Assembly: GCA_003222675.1 (NCBI GenBank)
Contig: QHWT01000090.1
Coordinates: 1 to 64,000 of the forward strand
DNA length: 64,000 nucleotides
Direction: 5' to 3'
From: Acidobacteriota bacterium
Lineage (GTDB): Bacteria; Acidobacteriota; Vicinamibacteria; Vicinamibacterales; 2-12-FULL-66-21
Within the stretch, counting starts at the first letter, position 1. Each line of letters starts with the position of its first letter. The translations under genes and the position numbers were made by a program. Under the pieces are notes generated by a model that ran no database searches, was not told the DNA's origin, and saw only the letters and a list, made by a program, of their open reading frames with translations. Below are positions 19,301 through 29,151 of the stretch, in pieces.

Positions 19301-20154
19301 CGATCGCTCAGCTTCGCATCGGGACGGCCCGGATCCTCGTTGCGCGTGGGGTTACCGATCTCGCCGCGCTTGCTGCCGCCACGCTCGAACACGCGCAGCA
19401 CGTTGCCCGGCTGCGTAATCTCCCAGCGTGGCAGCGGCTCGAGCCAGGGCAGCCATCCTTTTGTCCGGGTTTCCTCCGGCGTGGGTGCCGGAAATGCCTG
19501 CAGCCGCTGCGGCGTGCCGTCGGGCGCATAGCTCTCGCCGTAGCGCGCGTTCTTGTACGGCGCGGCGCCATTGTTGTAGAGCGCCGCCTGCCACAACATC
19601 GCGCCCGTCGTCATCATGCTGGTGCGCACGTTGCGCACTTCCGCCGCGTGGCACGAGCCGCACGTTTTGTCGGCGACTCGAAGATCGCCGGGATTGACGA
19701 ATTGCACGTACGCAGGCGACTCTTCCAGCCATTCGGTGTAGGGACGGATCGCGTTCGCCGAGCTCTTGAAGAGCTCCTTGTTTCGTGGGAGCACGTGCGC
19801 CTTGCGCCTGGCCTCGTCGTACTCTTTCGAGTCCGCGGCGAGCCCGCTTGCGATCGTGACGGCAGGATCGCCGCCATGACAATCCGCGCATCCGATCGTC
19901 ACCGTGCCGCCGGGATGCATCGACGCTTCGTCGGTCTTGGTGTGGCAGGTGATGCAGCCGGCGCTCTGCCTGGCAGCGTCTTCGGATCCGTGTTGGATCG
20001 CCGGGGGTGAACCCAACACGCTCGACCTGAAGGTCGGGCCTACTGGTGGTGGGATTGCAGGGGATCGCCCCGCCGCGTTTGCACCCCATACCAACGTCAC
20101 CGTCCATCCAATTGCGGCCATCGTGACTGCGCGCATGGCATTGGTCATATGCAT
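16399..20154 (-). CDS. Decaheme cytochrome fused to an LVIVD-type beta-propeller
   Basis: 1,251 residues with an N-terminal signal peptide ([17 protein letters not shown]...ANA). Ten CXXCH sites fall between residue 67 (CITCH) and about 795: CITCH, CADCH, CGSCH, CTACH, CMTCH, CIDCH, CVDCH, CYACH, CFGCH, CTDCH. Residues from about 880 to 1,200 are LVIVD-like propeller blades ([35 protein letters not shown]). The residues just after the signal peptide (about 33-48) come from an inserted palindromic repeat. It is encoded just downstream of a predicted outer-membrane barrel, the arrangement expected of a porin-cytochrome conduit. Its substrate is unknown; soluble electron acceptors or a surface terminal reductase are both possible. 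Confidence 0.85.
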   Translation of the reverse strand: MHMTNAMRAVTMAAIGWTVTLVWGANAAGRSPAIPPPVGPTFRSSVLGSPPAIQHGSEDAARQSAGCITCHTKTDEASMHPGGTVTIGCADCHGGDPAVTIASGLAADSKEYDEARRKAHVLPRNKELFKSSANAIRPYTEWLEESPAYVQFVNPGDLRVADKTCGSCHAAEVRNVRTSMMTTGAMLWQAALYNNGAAPYKNARYGESYAPDGTPQRLQAFPAPTPEETRTKGWLPWLEPLPRWEITQPGNVLRVFERGGSKRGEIGNPTRNEDPGRPDAKLSDRGFGTLLRTDPVFLGLQKTRLLDPLLSFPGTNDQPGDYRNSGCTACHVVYANDRSPDHSGQYAQFGNDGRTATLDPTIDPERTQPGHPIRHTFTRSIPSSQCMTCHVHPGTNMVTTYYGYTWWENETDGEFMYPAAQKDLSDKDRLEIRSRNPEQSALRGKWGDEKFLGQIGTPQFNRQLQHTQFADFHGHGWVFRAVYKRDRRGNLLDGDDRVVPHDDPDRFGKAVHLKDIHLEKGMQCIDCHFNQDNHGNGRLYGETRNAVEIDCVDCHGSIERRATLITSGPAAPAGGTALAALRTPWRERRFYWEGDTLFQRSMLDPNLKWEVVQTVDTITPGASHYSDKSRRAKTIQRDGTTWGLVAAADTLAHANSSMTCYACHTSWTPTCFGCHLSMVANRKMPMLHNEGLATRNWTAYNFQVLRDDSFFLGRDGTVTNNRVAPVRSACAILVSSQNQSRDWLYYMQQTVSAEGFSGQAFSTFVPHTVRAKETKTCTDCHVAADGSNNAWIANVTLQGTNFMNFMGHNIWVADGREGFEGVAVAERDEPPAIIGSHLHKLAYPEEYEKHEKRKLELPHAHHHPGENVLDVQQRGEYLYAALGKGGFRIYDIANIDNKDFSEPIVTAPVSPLGQRLYVKTKFAAAIATPTTLGVDPLRSQRPENEEQKIHVLYGLLYVIDREEGLIVVGNRDPKSRNIIGVGTLLDGNPSNNFLERAVTFNPDGVLTGGRRITIAGTYAYILTGKALVVVSLEDPFHPKVTAQIGAPDLVEPRGVQIQFRYGFVVDRDGLKVLDVTALDKPRLVSGARVPFKDARNLYVARTYAYVAAGPDGIGIVDIERPEQPTLAQTFNAGGAINDTNDVKIGMTNASQFAYIADGHNGLQVVQLFSPSDNPNYLGFSPHPTPTLIAHYPMHDALMISEGIDRDRAVDESGNQLAVFGRRGARPFNKADMERLYLRDGKVFTVTNDPPR

Positions 20155-20160
20155 GTGCCC

Positions 20161-20280
20161 GAAAGGGGGACACTCACAGTTCGTCCCGCTTTCGGAAATA
20201 AGTGTGAGTGTCCCCGTTCTGAACTGTGACTGTCACAGTTCGTCCCGGTTGTGGGATTAAGTGTGAGTGTCCCCGTTCTG
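20161..20280. repeat. Two more copies of the 58-bp palindromic repeat
   Basis: Copies at 20161-20221 and 20222-20280, abutting, between the outer-membrane protein gene and the decaheme-propeller gene. If transcribed together, the RNA would fold into two strong hairpins between the genes, which could attenuate the downstream cytochrome. Confidence 0.9.
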
Positions 20281-20281
20281 T

Positions 20282-22375
20282 TCAGAATTGCAGTCTCATG
20301 TTCACAAATACCGAGAACAGGTGATTCCGTTCGTAGATGTCCTTGAGCCCTTGTCCGAGCCTCATGCCCGCGACGCCGCCGATGATGACGATGTTGTCGC
20401 TCAGCGGCGGCCGATACGATGCGCCGGCTCCGTACTCCACGCCGATGTTCAGGCGCACCTTCTCTTGGAACAGCAATGTCTCCAGGACTTCTGTTTTCAT
20501 GAAGCGCAGGTAGCTCGTCGAGACGAAGCCGCGCAGCTTCGGGGTCAGCTCGACGTCCGCGCCACCATTCACGAGAAAGATCCCGGGATTGACGAAGCTC
20601 GCCTGCCCCTCGTCCTTGTTCGTGCGCAGCGAGGGAAGGAGGCTCAGCGGCGACACGAGCCCGGTGCCGGTCTGCGCGAGACGGAGGCCCTGGCGGTTCC
20701 ACAGACTGAATGTGCCTCCCGCGAACGTCGGGATGTCCAGGATTGCGTCGAACGCGCGGCCGTGACCGTCGTTCGGATCGTCATCACCCGATGCAAAGAA
20801 TGTCGTTCCCTTGAATCGAATCCAGTCTTTATCGAGTGAGAGTTCCAGCGCGGCCATCTGCGCATTGATGTCGACTGGCGCCGCTTCGATGGCATTGGCC
20901 TCTTCGTGCCCGAGCGCCTGGTAGAACGCGTGACTCACATTCCACCGGCCGATGTGACCGCTGCCCGCCCAGCCGACGTAGTACGCGCGCACCGTGTTGT
21001 TGCCGATGAGCCCGATGGGCGCGGGACGCACGAGGAACCCGTTCGTGTCGTAGTGCAGCTCGCCCTGGTCCCGATTGGCGTGGAAGCTGAACTCGGTTGT
21101 GTAGCCCGGAGTCAGGAAGTCCTGAATGTAGAGATTCGCGATGTACACCTGCTGGTTGCGCCGATGCAGCTCGTTGAAGCCGCTGTTGGTGTCCTTTTCG
21201 AGCAGGTCGAAGTACGCGAGGTTGTACTCGATGCGGCTCGATTTCAACGTGCCGAACAGGCGGACGCCCGGGGATTCCAGCACCGAGATGAAGCCTCGAA
21301 AGTCGGAGCTGAACTCCTGGATGCCGGCGCGAACCGAGATGAAGTCGTAGTTCGAACTGATATCGAACAGCTTCTTCTCGACGAACGCTTCCTGCAATCC
21401 GAGATGGGTGTTCAGGCGATTCGACCCGCGCCGCACATCGGCGTTCGTCTGGAGCTCGGCGAGATCGATGAAGTTGACGCTGAAGGCCGGCGCGACGCGC
21501 ACGCGCCAGTCGACCGGACGGAACGCCGTATCGCCGCGAAACAGATCGAACGACGTGCGGAACGCGGTGACGGGCAGGTACTGGCCGCCGCGGCCGAAGA
21601 AGCGCTGGCTGCCCTGGCGCTTTGTGCTGACGCCGCTTGGCGTCGGCAGGTTGCGCCCTTCGAGCAGCGAATCGCTCACGCCCGTGAACACGAAGAACGT
21701 CCGTTTGTCGAGGACCGGGTAGTCCCCCTTCAATCGGTTCTGATTGTAAGGATCCCACCAGCGTCCGCTGACGTACGGATAATCTCCCTCGACGTGATAA
21801 CGATCCCACTCCGGGAGCGGCAGGTTCCAGCGTTCGGGAACCGGCACGAACACCTTCTCGCCCGGCGGGAGCGGCGTGGCCTCCGACGGCGGCTCTCCAC
21901 GACGTTCCGGAAGCCGTCCATACGGCGTCGGCGGGCCGGGCTCGATCGGTCGCGACGGTGGCGCCGCTTCTCCCGTGCGCGCGATCTTCAGATCGACGCT
22001 CGCCAGCTCCGATGCGGCGAGGCGCAAGCCTCCCTGCGTCAGAGGCTGATAACCGTCGCGCGTGACGGTGAACGAGTACTCGCCGCCGGGAAGGTCGAGA
22101 AAGCGGAACACGCCGTCGGCCGTCGTGAGGGCTCGAGCGACTTCGCGCGCGCCGCTCCTCAGGACGACATTCGCGCCGGGGACGGGGCGCCCATCCTGGT
22201 CCGTGACCTGTCCCTGAATCGCGGAACGACGCTCGCGCTGGTTGGGGATCTGGTGCGGCTCGAGGTCCGAGGTCCGAGGTCCGAGGTCCGAACGCCGAAA
22301 CCCGAATTCCGGACGCACGACGCCGCCGGTCGGCGCGTGTCCCAGCGCAAACATCAGCAAGACCGCCGCAATCAC
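20282..22375 (-). CDS. Outer-membrane beta-barrel protein with carboxypeptidase-regulatory-like N-terminus
   Basis: 697 residues: a short signal-like N-terminus, an insert translated from the 7-bp repeat (SDLGPRTSDLEP), a regulatory-like Ig-fold domain (IQGQVTDQDGRPVPGANVVL, about 53-130), a Pro-rich linker, then about 500 residues of alternating amphipathic strands ending in Phe (FVNMRLQF), the classic outer-membrane barrel signature. It lacks a TonB plug. Together with the downstream secreted decaheme it resembles the porin partner of porin-cytochrome complexes. That role is inferred from order and topology. Confidence 0.75.
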   Translation of the reverse strand: MIAAVLLMFALGHAPTGGVVRPEFGFRRSDLGPRTSDLEPHQIPNQRERRSAIQGQVTDQDGRPVPGANVVLRSGAREVARALTTADGVFRFLDLPGGEYSFTVTRDGYQPLTQGGLRLAASELASVDLKIARTGEAAPPSRPIEPGPPTPYGRLPERRGEPPSEATPLPPGEKVFVPVPERWNLPLPEWDRYHVEGDYPYVSGRWWDPYNQNRLKGDYPVLDKRTFFVFTGVSDSLLEGRNLPTPSGVSTKRQGSQRFFGRGGQYLPVTAFRTSFDLFRGDTAFRPVDWRVRVAPAFSVNFIDLAELQTNADVRRGSNRLNTHLGLQEAFVEKKLFDISSNYDFISVRAGIQEFSSDFRGFISVLESPGVRLFGTLKSSRIEYNLAYFDLLEKDTNSGFNELHRRNQQVYIANLYIQDFLTPGYTTEFSFHANRDQGELHYDTNGFLVRPAPIGLIGNNTVRAYYVGWAGSGHIGRWNVSHAFYQALGHEEANAIEAAPVDINAQMAALELSLDKDWIRFKGTTFFASGDDDPNDGHGRAFDAILDIPTFAGGTFSLWNRQGLRLAQTGTGLVSPLSLLPSLRTNKDEGQASFVNPGIFLVNGGADVELTPKLRGFVSTSYLRFMKTEVLETLLFQEKVRLNIGVEYGAGASYRPPLSDNIVIIGGVAGMRLGQGLKDIYERNHLFSVFVNMRLQF
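22261..22292. repeat. In-frame 7-bp tandem repeat in the outer-membrane protein gene
   Basis: Four to five units of GAGGTCC/GAGGTCC on the plus strand (TCGGACC in the gene direction), translated as SDLGPRTSDLEP after the signal peptide. Confidence 0.9.
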
Positions 22376-22379
22376 GCCC

Positions 22380-25061
22380 TCACCGCCGCCATTCGTCGAT
22401 CAGATTCGCGACCAGGCCTGTCCACCCCGTCTGGTGATTCGCGCCGAGGCCGGCGCCATTGTCGCCGTGGAAGTACTCGTTGAACAGCAGGCAGTCGCGC
22501 CAGTCGGGATCCTGTTGGAACTTTTCGGTGCCGCCGTAGATGCGGCGATGTCCATTTCCGTCGCGTGTGAAAAGCCCGATCATGCGGTCCGCAATGTGGC
22601 GCGCCATCTCGTTCGGACTGATCGCCTTGCCATCGCTCGCGGGCGCCTTGATTTTGAACTCGGGCCCGAACGCCTCCGAGAATTTCGTGAACGATTCAAT
22701 CAGCAGGAAGGACGTGGGGAACCAGACCGGTCCGCGCCAGTTTGAATTGCCGCCTTTGATCTTGACGTCCGCCTCCGCGGGCTCGTAGCGCACCGTGCCC
22801 GCGCCGAAGGAGAACGGATGGTGTTCGTGATATTTCGACAGGCTGCGGATCCCGCCCGGCGACAGGAACTCCGATTCGTCCCAGACGCGCCGCAGCAGCA
22901 GCTCGAGCTGATGGCGATCGACAATCGACAGAATGTCGCGGCGTTTGCCGTCCCTCACCTCGGTGTAGCACGCCTGCCCGACGAGATCCGGCCGGTTGCG
23001 GATGAACCAGTGGACGTCGGTGACGAAAATCGGGAACGACTCCAGCTCGTCTTCGTCGATGACGTCGATTGCAAAGAGCGGGATCAGGCCGACCAGCGAC
23101 CGCACGCGGAACTTGTGAAACGCGCCGCTCGGGTACCGCAGGACGTCGTAGAAGAACCCGTCCTCTTCATCCCATAGCTGGTAGCCTCTGCCTCCCATGC
23201 GCTTCATCGCCCCGCCGATGTAGATGAAGTGTTCGAAGAATTTCGTCGCCATCGACTCGTAGACCTTGTTGGTCTTCGCGAGCTCGATCGCGATCCGCAT
23301 CATGTGCAGGCAGAAGAATCCCATCCACCCCGTCGCATCCGACTGCTCGAGGATCGCGCCGTCTGGCAGCTTCTCGCTGCGATCGACCACCGTGATGTTG
23401 TCGAGGCCGAGGAAGCCACCCTCGAAGACGTTGAGCCCCTGGCTGTCGACCTTGTTCACCCACCACGCGAAGTTGATCAGCAGCTTCTGGAAGCACTTTT
23501 CGAGGAACGGCGTGTCCGCCACGCCGGCGCGATCTTTTTCGATGTTGTAGACCCGCCAGCACGCCCACGCGTGGACCGGTGGATTGAGATCCGAGAACTC
23601 CCATTCGTACGCGGGGATCTGTCCGTTAGGATGCTGGAACTGCTCGAAGAGCAGCACCCAGAGGTTCTCCTTGGCGAATGCCGGATCGACGAGCGCGAGC
23701 GCCACGCAGTGGAACGCGAGGTCCCACGCGGCGAACCACGGGTACTCCCACTTGTCCGGCATCGAGAGGATGCGCATCGAGTTCAGGTGACGCCAGTGGC
23801 TGTTGCGAATGTGCTTTCGCGCCGGCGGCGGCGGCATCGACGGGTCGTCGCCCTCCAGCCACTGGTTCACGTCGAACAGGTAAATCTGCTTCGTCCACAG
23901 CAGGCCCGCCAGCGCCTGCCGCTGCACCAGCTTCTCGTCGTCGCTCGCCCTCGGCGGATGAATCGCCTCGTAGAACTCGTCAGCCTCGCGGTGCCGCGTC
24001 GTGACGATCGACTCGACATCGTCCAGCGGGGCGTTCATGTGTTCGTTCGTCAACCGCAGGAGCCAGACAGACGAGCCGCGCGCCGGTACGAGGCATTTGA
24101 AGTGCACGGCGGCCTTCGTGCCGAACTCGTCCGGGTTGATGCAGCTTTCGCCGTTGACGATGTGGCGGTGGAATGCGTCTTTCGTGTAACGCGCGTCGCC
24201 TGGCGAGCCATACAGCCGCTCGGTGTTGCTCTCGTTGTCGGTGAAGAGCGGCCGGCCGCTCGACGGCGCGTAAAGGTAGCGCGGCCCGAGACGATACTCG
24301 AACATCAAGTTCGGCAGCGGCTCCGTGCCGGTGTCGTCCGCGACCAGCGACTGCCAGTCCTTCCCGTGCGCCGCGCGACGGATCGCGGGAGGCCTGCGGC
24401 GCTCGGGTCCCCATGCCCATGTGTTTCGGAACCAGAGGTGGGGAAGCACGTGCAGCTCCGCACCCTCGGGTCCACGATTGAACGCTTCCACACGAATGCA
24501 GATGTCGTCAGGCCCCGCCTTCCCGTACTCGACGACGATGTCGAAGCAGCGGTTCTCGTTGAAGACACCGCTGTCGAGCAGCTCGAACTCCATGCCGCCG
24601 CCGCCTCGCGCGCGATTCTCGCGCAGCAGCCGCCCGTACGGGTATTCGGCATGCGGGTACTTGTAGAGCAGCTTCATATAGCTGCCCGTCGGCGTCGCAT
24701 CGAGGTAGAAGTAGTACTCTTTTACGTCCTCGCCGCGATTCCCCTCGCTCGATGTCAGACCGAACATCCGCTCCTTGAGGATCGGATCTCGCCCGTTCCA
24801 GAACGCAAATGCCAACGTGAGCAGCTGGTAGCGATCGCACAGGCCCGCGATGCCGTCCTCGCCCCATCGATACGCCTTGCTGCGCGCGAGATCGTGCGGC
24901 AGGTAATCCCACGCGGCGCCGTTCGGACTGTAGTCCTCGCGGACGGTGCCCCACGCGCGTTCGCTGACGTAGCAGCCCCAGCGTCGCCAGGGGGGAACAA
25001 CTGCGGGTGTGGAGTGGGAGAGTCGGGCGTGTTCAGCTGTCTGGCGCGTGCGCGAAGGCAT
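22380..25061 (-). CDS. GH63-family glucosidase-like protein
   Basis: About 893 residues related to the bacterial GH63 (mannosyl-oligosaccharide glucosidase-like) family. It has an N-terminal beta-sandwich and an (alpha/alpha)-barrel with [41 protein letters not shown] and [14 protein letters not shown]. It has no signal peptide, so it is likely cytoplasmic. The ATG at 25061 is used; the open frame continues upstream only as antisense of the aquaporin gene. It starts 29 bp from the divergent aquaporin ATG. Its role in alpha-glucan or trehalose-type sugar turnover is inferred from the family. Confidence 0.88.
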   Translation of the reverse strand: MPSRTRQTAEHARLSHSTPAVVPPWRRWGCYVSERAWGTVREDYSPNGAAWDYLPHDLARSKAYRWGEDGIAGLCDRYQLLTLAFAFWNGRDPILKERMFGLTSSEGNRGEDVKEYYFYLDATPTGSYMKLLYKYPHAEYPYGRLLRENRARGGGGMEFELLDSGVFNENRCFDIVVEYGKAGPDDICIRVEAFNRGPEGAELHVLPHLWFRNTWAWGPERRRPPAIRRAAHGKDWQSLVADDTGTEPLPNLMFEYRLGPRYLYAPSSGRPLFTDNESNTERLYGSPGDARYTKDAFHRHIVNGESCINPDEFGTKAAVHFKCLVPARGSSVWLLRLTNEHMNAPLDDVESIVTTRHREADEFYEAIHPPRASDDEKLVQRQALAGLLWTKQIYLFDVNQWLEGDDPSMPPPPARKHIRNSHWRHLNSMRILSMPDKWEYPWFAAWDLAFHCVALALVDPAFAKENLWVLLFEQFQHPNGQIPAYEWEFSDLNPPVHAWACWRVYNIEKDRAGVADTPFLEKCFQKLLINFAWWVNKVDSQGLNVFEGGFLGLDNITVVDRSEKLPDGAILEQSDATGWMGFFCLHMMRIAIELAKTNKVYESMATKFFEHFIYIGGAMKRMGGRGYQLWDEEDGFFYDVLRYPSGAFHKFRVRSLVGLIPLFAIDVIDEDELESFPIFVTDVHWFIRNRPDLVGQACYTEVRDGKRRDILSIVDRHQLELLLRRVWDESEFLSPGGIRSLSKYHEHHPFSFGAGTVRYEPAEADVKIKGGNSNWRGPVWFPTSFLLIESFTKFSEAFGPEFKIKAPASDGKAISPNEMARHIADRMIGLFTRDGNGHRRIYGGTEKFQQDPDWRDCLLFNEYFHGDNGAGLGANHQTGWTGLVANLIDEWRR

Positions 25062-25089
25062 GTGGTCGGGTATTATCTGCGGGCCGCGC

Positions 25090-26190
25090 ATGCGTCGCAA
25101 TCTTCCCGTGTACTTCTGTGAGTTCGCCGGCACGGCGATCATGTTGTTCGTCGGCGTCACTGCTGTCGCGCTGATGTGGGCGCCCGCCTCTCCGATGCCG
25201 GTGGTACCCAATCCGATGCTGCGACGGTTGATCACCGGCATCATGTTTGCCGCAGGGGCCACCGCCGTCGTCTATTCGCCGCTTGGTCAGCGCAGCGGCG
25301 GACACATCAATCCCGCCGTCACGCTCGCGTTCTGGCGAGCGGGCAAGGTGCCGACGCGCGACGCCGTTGCGTATGTGATCGCGCAGTTCGCCGGTGCGCT
25401 GGCCGGCGCGTTCGCGGCAGGTCTCGCGTGGCGCGAGCTCACGCCCGCCGTGCAATACGCGGCGACGACGCCGGGTGAGGGCTATTCCACGATCGTCGCG
25501 CTCGTCGCCGAAACGATTGTCACGTTCCTGCTCGTGTTCACAATCTTCGTCTCCGTGAACAAGCCACAGACCGCGTCGCGCACGGGTATCATCGCTGGGA
25601 TCCTCGTGGCGCTGCTCGTGATGATTGAATCCCCGCTGTCGGGCACGAGTCTCAATCCGGCGCGGACGCTTGGGCCGGCGATCCTCGTGCCGCTCTATCG
25701 CGACGTCTGGATCTATTTTGTCGGCCCGTGCCTCGGCGCACTCATCGCTGTAGCGGCATACGTGCAACAGTGGGGAAGCGGCACGGTCTGCGCGAAGCTG
25801 TATCACACCGAGAAGTATCGCTGTCCCTTCGACCAGTGCGGCTACCGCCTCGTGTCCGCCGGTGAGACGGTGATGCGCGAAGGGGAGCTGGGCGCGGAGG
25901 CGTATATCATCGAACGAGGCGTGCTCGAGGTATTGCGCGATCGCTCGCAGACGACGCCTATCCCGGTGGCGCAGCTCGTGAAGGGAGATTGGGTTGGTGA
26001 GATCAGCCTGCTGCTCGACGAGCCACGCACCGCGACCGTGATCGCGCTGTCGGACGCGCAACTGCGCCGGGTCACGAGAGAAGATTTCGGCCGGATCCTG
26101 GCCAGCGATCCCGAGCGCACACAGGAACTGTTGCGACAGCTCGCGCGCCGGGTTCGGGAGTCGAGCGATCGTCTTGCGGGAAGGGTATGA
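25090..26190 (+). CDS. Aquaporin (MIP family) fused to a cyclic-nucleotide-binding domain
   Basis: 366 residues. Residues 1-235 form a six-helix MIP channel with both NPA boxes ([10 protein letters not shown] and [10 protein letters not shown]). Residues 255-365 are a CRP-like cyclic-nucleotide-binding domain ([23 protein letters not shown], then [19 protein letters not shown]) without a DNA-binding domain. The short [12 protein letters not shown] linker has two Cys. A ligand-gated water or glycerol channel is a reasonable hypothesis. ATG 25090 is chosen because it starts immediately before the first helix; ATG 25060 is an alternative. The next gene follows after four bases. Confidence 0.9.
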   Translation: MRRNLPVYFCEFAGTAIMLFVGVTAVALMWAPASPMPVVPNPMLRRLITGIMFAAGATAVVYSPLGQRSGGHINPAVTLAFWRAGKVPTRDAVAYVIAQFAGALAGAFAAGLAWRELTPAVQYAATTPGEGYSTIVALVAETIVTFLLVFTIFVSVNKPQTASRTGIIAGILVALLVMIESPLSGTSLNPARTLGPAILVPLYRDVWIYFVGPCLGALIAVAAYVQQWGSGTVCAKLYHTEKYRCPFDQCGYRLVSAGETVMREGELGAEAYIIERGVLEVLRDRSQTTPIPVAQLVKGDWVGEISLLLDEPRTATVIALSDAQLRRVTREDFGRILASDPERTQELLRQLARRVRESSDRLAGRV

Positions 26191-26194
26191 GCGG

Positions 26195-27004
26195 ATGCGG
26201 GTGCGCTTCTGGGGCGTGCGCGGCTCGGTGCCATGGGCCGTGCCCAACGCCATCGGCCACGGGTGCAATACGCCGTGCATTGAACTGCTCGACGAGCGCA
26301 GCGGCGCGATTCTGATTCTCGATGCGGGCTCCGGGATCGTCGGCGTCAACCCCGCGGCCGTGTCGCCGACGCCGCGGCCGATCTCGCTGCTGCTGACGCA
26401 CTATCACTGGGATCACCTGCAGGGCCTTCCGTTCTTCGCGACGCTCTATCAGCCCGGATGGGATCTCACGATCCACACGCCCGCGCTCGCGGCGCACGAT
26501 CCATCGTGGCTGGACACAGTGTTCAAGTCGCCGTTCTTCCCGGTGCCATATCAGCATTTGCCGAACCGTCCGCGCGTGAACCTGATACGACCGGGCGAGC
26601 TCGACATTCCAGGATTCGAGGTCACCGCGCTGCCGCTCAATCATCCCGGTGGCGCGCTGGCGTATCGCATTCGCGGCGTCACGGGAGACTTCGTGTACGC
26701 GACCGACCATGAGTTTGGCGATCCGGAGTACGACGAGCCGCTCGCGGATTTCGCGCGCGGCGCGGCCGCGATGGCACTCGACGCCCACTTCACGCCGCAG
26801 GAACTGCCGCAGCATCGCGGGTGGGGCCACAGCGACTGGCGCCAGTGCGCGCAGTTCGCCGCGGCCAACGACATCGGCGGCCTGTGGTTGTTCCATCACA
26901 AGCCCGGACGATCGGATGAAGAGCTCGTCAGGATCAGGGCGGACGCGCGGCGTATCTTTGCCGCGACAGAAACGGCGAGTGAGGGTGAGGCCCTGCAGCT
27001 GTAG
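26195..27004 (+). CDS. MBL-fold metallo-hydrolase
   Basis: 269 residues with the metallo-beta-lactamase signature THYHWDHLQG, a second ligand region (LNHPGGALAY) and the Asp site (YATDHEF). It resembles PhnP/RNase-Z-like soluble phosphodiesterases. Given the cyclic-nucleotide-binding domain of the gene four bases upstream, a phosphodiesterase role is tempting but unproven. ATG 26195 starts directly at the MRVRFWGVRGS core. Confidence 0.85.
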   Translation: MRVRFWGVRGSVPWAVPNAIGHGCNTPCIELLDERSGAILILDAGSGIVGVNPAAVSPTPRPISLLLTHYHWDHLQGLPFFATLYQPGWDLTIHTPALAAHDPSWLDTVFKSPFFPVPYQHLPNRPRVNLIRPGELDIPGFEVTALPLNHPGGALAYRIRGVTGDFVYATDHEFGDPEYDEPLADFARGAAAMALDAHFTPQELPQHRGWGHSDWRQCAQFAAANDIGGLWLFHHKPGRSDEELVRIRADARRIFAATETASEGEALQL

Positions 27005-27007
27005 CTT

Positions 27008-27086
27008 GGCTTGTAGGCCGCCTCTTTAGAGGCGGCAGCAGCGACTGCCGCAACCCCACGCCGGGTCTAAAGACCCGACCTACCTG
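27008..27086. repeat. Palindromic repeats, CCGCCTCTTTAGAGGCGG and CGGGTCTAAAGACCCG
   Basis: Two hairpins of the 160-262 family side by side between convergent genes; they could serve as terminators. Confidence 0.7.
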
Positions 27087-27093
27087 CCATGTG

Positions 27094-28866
27094 TTATCGC
27101 TGTATCTCAGGATTCCGCGGCAGCTTCAGATAAGGAAGCCGCACCGAGCGTCCGCTGCTGTCAACCATCACGCTGTTGTCGACGCGCAGTTCGTCGGGCG
27201 GATGGAAGCCTTCGCTCCCGAGCTGCGAGACGTAATCGTCCTGCTCAACTCCGTCGCCGCTGACGCCGAGTCCGCCGATCGGACGGCCGCCACGATAGAG
27301 AGGGACGCTTCCCGGAAACCAGACGATACCGCTCTGATTGAGATAGGCACGATTGCCGCCGCGCGAGGCGCCCGGTCCTTCCGTGCACGGGTTCTTCGTG
27401 TCGTAGAGGTAAAGATCGAACCATGGGCCGGGCCGCGGATGATCGTCTCGTTCCTCGAGCTCTTCCGCGCGATCGATTCCAGGAGGAAAGAGCGGCTGTC
27501 CGGCAAAGCTGATGGTACGCGCCGTGATCGCCCATCCGCGTCCTGGCGGCGGATCTGGCGTCCAGGTGTACTTCTCGCGCGCGCTGTTCTGCGCGATGGT
27601 GCGGAGCGCCTCGTATCCTTCGCGCGTGCTGAAGTAGTACGCATTGCGCGCTTTGGTCATCGCCACGTCCGATGAGAACACGGTGCCGTCCGGCATGCGA
27701 TACAGCGCGAGGATGGCGCCGGTTTCGTCGGAAATGCCGATTGTCATGCGCGCCGGCTGGTTGATCGGGAGGCGGATCATCGCGCGCGTGCGAAAGGCGA
27801 CGTCAACGGATCGGTCGATGATCTGGCGAACTTCGTCCACGGTGAGGCCGCCCGCGACGGTGCTGCCGCGCGGCCCCAGCACATATCCCTCCGGCGCCTG
27901 GAGGCCGCCGCGCGCCTCGATGCTGAACCGTCCGCTGGAGACTTGTCCCGGCGCGGATCCGGCGGGCCGTCCGCGCAGCGTGCGCCGGATGCAGGCAATG
28001 TTCGTGCACGCGCCGAAGAAAGGCAGGCGGATCCCGTCGACATACACGGCGCCCGGCGGGCCGAGCGGTTCCGAGAAGTCCATGCCGCGGCCGGCGCCCG
28101 CCGCGGCCAGCGTTGCGGCGTACTCCGCGAAGTTCGCGGACACTCCGGCAACGCCGACGCCTCCGATGACTTTGCCTCCTCGGTAGATCGGAATGCCGCC
28201 GGGATTCACGGGCACTGCATTCAGATCATCCTGTCCGGTGTCGAACACGTCCGCCTTGCCCGTCGTGATGCCGACCGACGACAGCGGCTCGCCCGCATCA
28301 TCGAGCATCGGGCCGCCTCGCGCGCAACCGCGCGTAGCGGACGGCTCGCAGGGGAGCGGCGCGCCTCCCGCGCCGTCACCGAACACACCGGCGATTGATT
28401 TCGGCCGAGGAAACGCCGCGTTGAACACCGCGTCGCCAAGTTGATCGACCTTGCACCCGCGATTGATGTTCTCGACGCCGTAAAGCGCCGCATTGGGAGT
28501 GTTCTGCACGCCGGGCGGATAGTGGATGCCGCTGATGAAACGGACGGTGCGCGACGAGAGCGGCGCCTGATCGTTCGCAAACATCGCCCCCGTGCGCGCG
28601 AGCGTCACCGCCACGTCGGGCGTCGGCTCGTCCGCCTGCGGCCGCGAGTACACGCCGAGAATGTTGCCGGTGCGATCGACGACTGCGGCCGCGAGCGTGT
28701 CGTTGCCGAGGGCGGTGGCCGCGACCGTCAACACCGCGCGCACATCGTCAGCCGTGAGGATCTCTGCCGGGCCTCCGGCCCGATCCGACGGAGTGTTCTG
28801 GGATGTCAGTGTGACGGGGATGATGACGAGAAGGATGATGATGCGAAAATGTCGAGGCAAGTGCAC
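27094..28866 (-). CDS. Secreted tandem GlcG/HbpS-like (haem-degrading family) protein
   Basis: 590 residues with a signal peptide (about 1-22) and two GlcG/HbpS-type modules: first at about 35-270 (LTADDVRAVLTVAATAL ... IYRGGKVIGGVGVAG), second at about 365-570 (LTVDEVRQIIDRSVDVAF ... LYRGGRPIGGLGVSGDG). These modules are found in haem-binding HbpS and in uncharacterised oxidative-stress proteins. Both copies have long Cys-containing insertions unlike the short family members. Start is GTG 28866. Function is unknown. Confidence 0.75.
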   Translation of the reverse strand: MHLPRHFRIIILLVIIPVTLTSQNTPSDRAGGPAEILTADDVRAVLTVAATALGNDTLAAAVVDRTGNILGVYSRPQADEPTPDVAVTLARTGAMFANDQAPLSSRTVRFISGIHYPPGVQNTPNAALYGVENINRGCKVDQLGDAVFNAAFPRPKSIAGVFGDGAGGAPLPCEPSATRGCARGGPMLDDAGEPLSSVGITTGKADVFDTGQDDLNAVPVNPGGIPIYRGGKVIGGVGVAGVSANFAEYAATLAAAGAGRGMDFSEPLGPPGAVYVDGIRLPFFGACTNIACIRRTLRGRPAGSAPGQVSSGRFSIEARGGLQAPEGYVLGPRGSTVAGGLTVDEVRQIIDRSVDVAFRTRAMIRLPINQPARMTIGISDETGAILALYRMPDGTVFSSDVAMTKARNAYYFSTREGYEALRTIAQNSAREKYTWTPDPPPGRGWAITARTISFAGQPLFPPGIDRAEELEERDDHPRPGPWFDLYLYDTKNPCTEGPGASRGGNRAYLNQSGIVWFPGSVPLYRGGRPIGGLGVSGDGVEQDDYVSQLGSEGFHPPDELRVDNSVMVDSSGRSVRLPYLKLPRNPEIQR

Positions 28867-28884
28867 GCGGCGAGTTTATACCAC

Positions 28885-28965
28885 GGAAAATGGCCACAGA
28901 AAAACACAGAAGAACGCTGAAAGACACGGATGTAACACGGAAAAACACGGAGATGAAACGTCTGT
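28885..28965. repeat. CACAGAAAAACACAG / CACGGAAAAACACGG repeat
   Basis: AT-rich, A-run-containing near-repeats immediately upstream of the GlcG-like gene. They interrupt the truncated secreted-protein frame that starts at 29093. Confidence 0.7.
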
Positions 28966-28967
28966 TG

Positions 28968-29093
28968 GCTTCGTGTGCTTTCGCGTTGTTCGGTGTTGTC
29001 TGGTCGTTGTTCGATGTTGCCGCGCGCCGGGGTTTGCGCGGCATCGACCGTCGCGCAGAGGCAGAGCGCGGCCAGAAAAGGCGTCGATTTCAT
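28968..29093 (-). pseudogene. N-terminal stub of a secreted protein
   Basis: ATG 29093 is preceded by a perfect ACGGAGGAAG ribosome-binding site and encodes a clear signal peptide (MKSTPFLAALCLCATVDA). The frame then runs into repeat DNA, and nothing recognisable follows. It looks like the head of a gene whose body was replaced by repeats. Confidence 0.45.
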
Positions 29094-29151
29094 GACTTCC
29101 TCCGTGATGGAGGCAGCAAGGGACGTATCTAATGGTGAAAAGGAGCCGGCC

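Noticed and set aside
18091-20010. Long plus-strand open frame of 639 codons
   Set aside because: Antisense shadow of the decaheme-propeller gene; Arg/Val/Ala-biased with no domain, signal or ribosome site.
23229-25121. Long plus-strand open frame of 630 codons
   Set aside because: Antisense of the GH63 gene, which carries clear family motifs.
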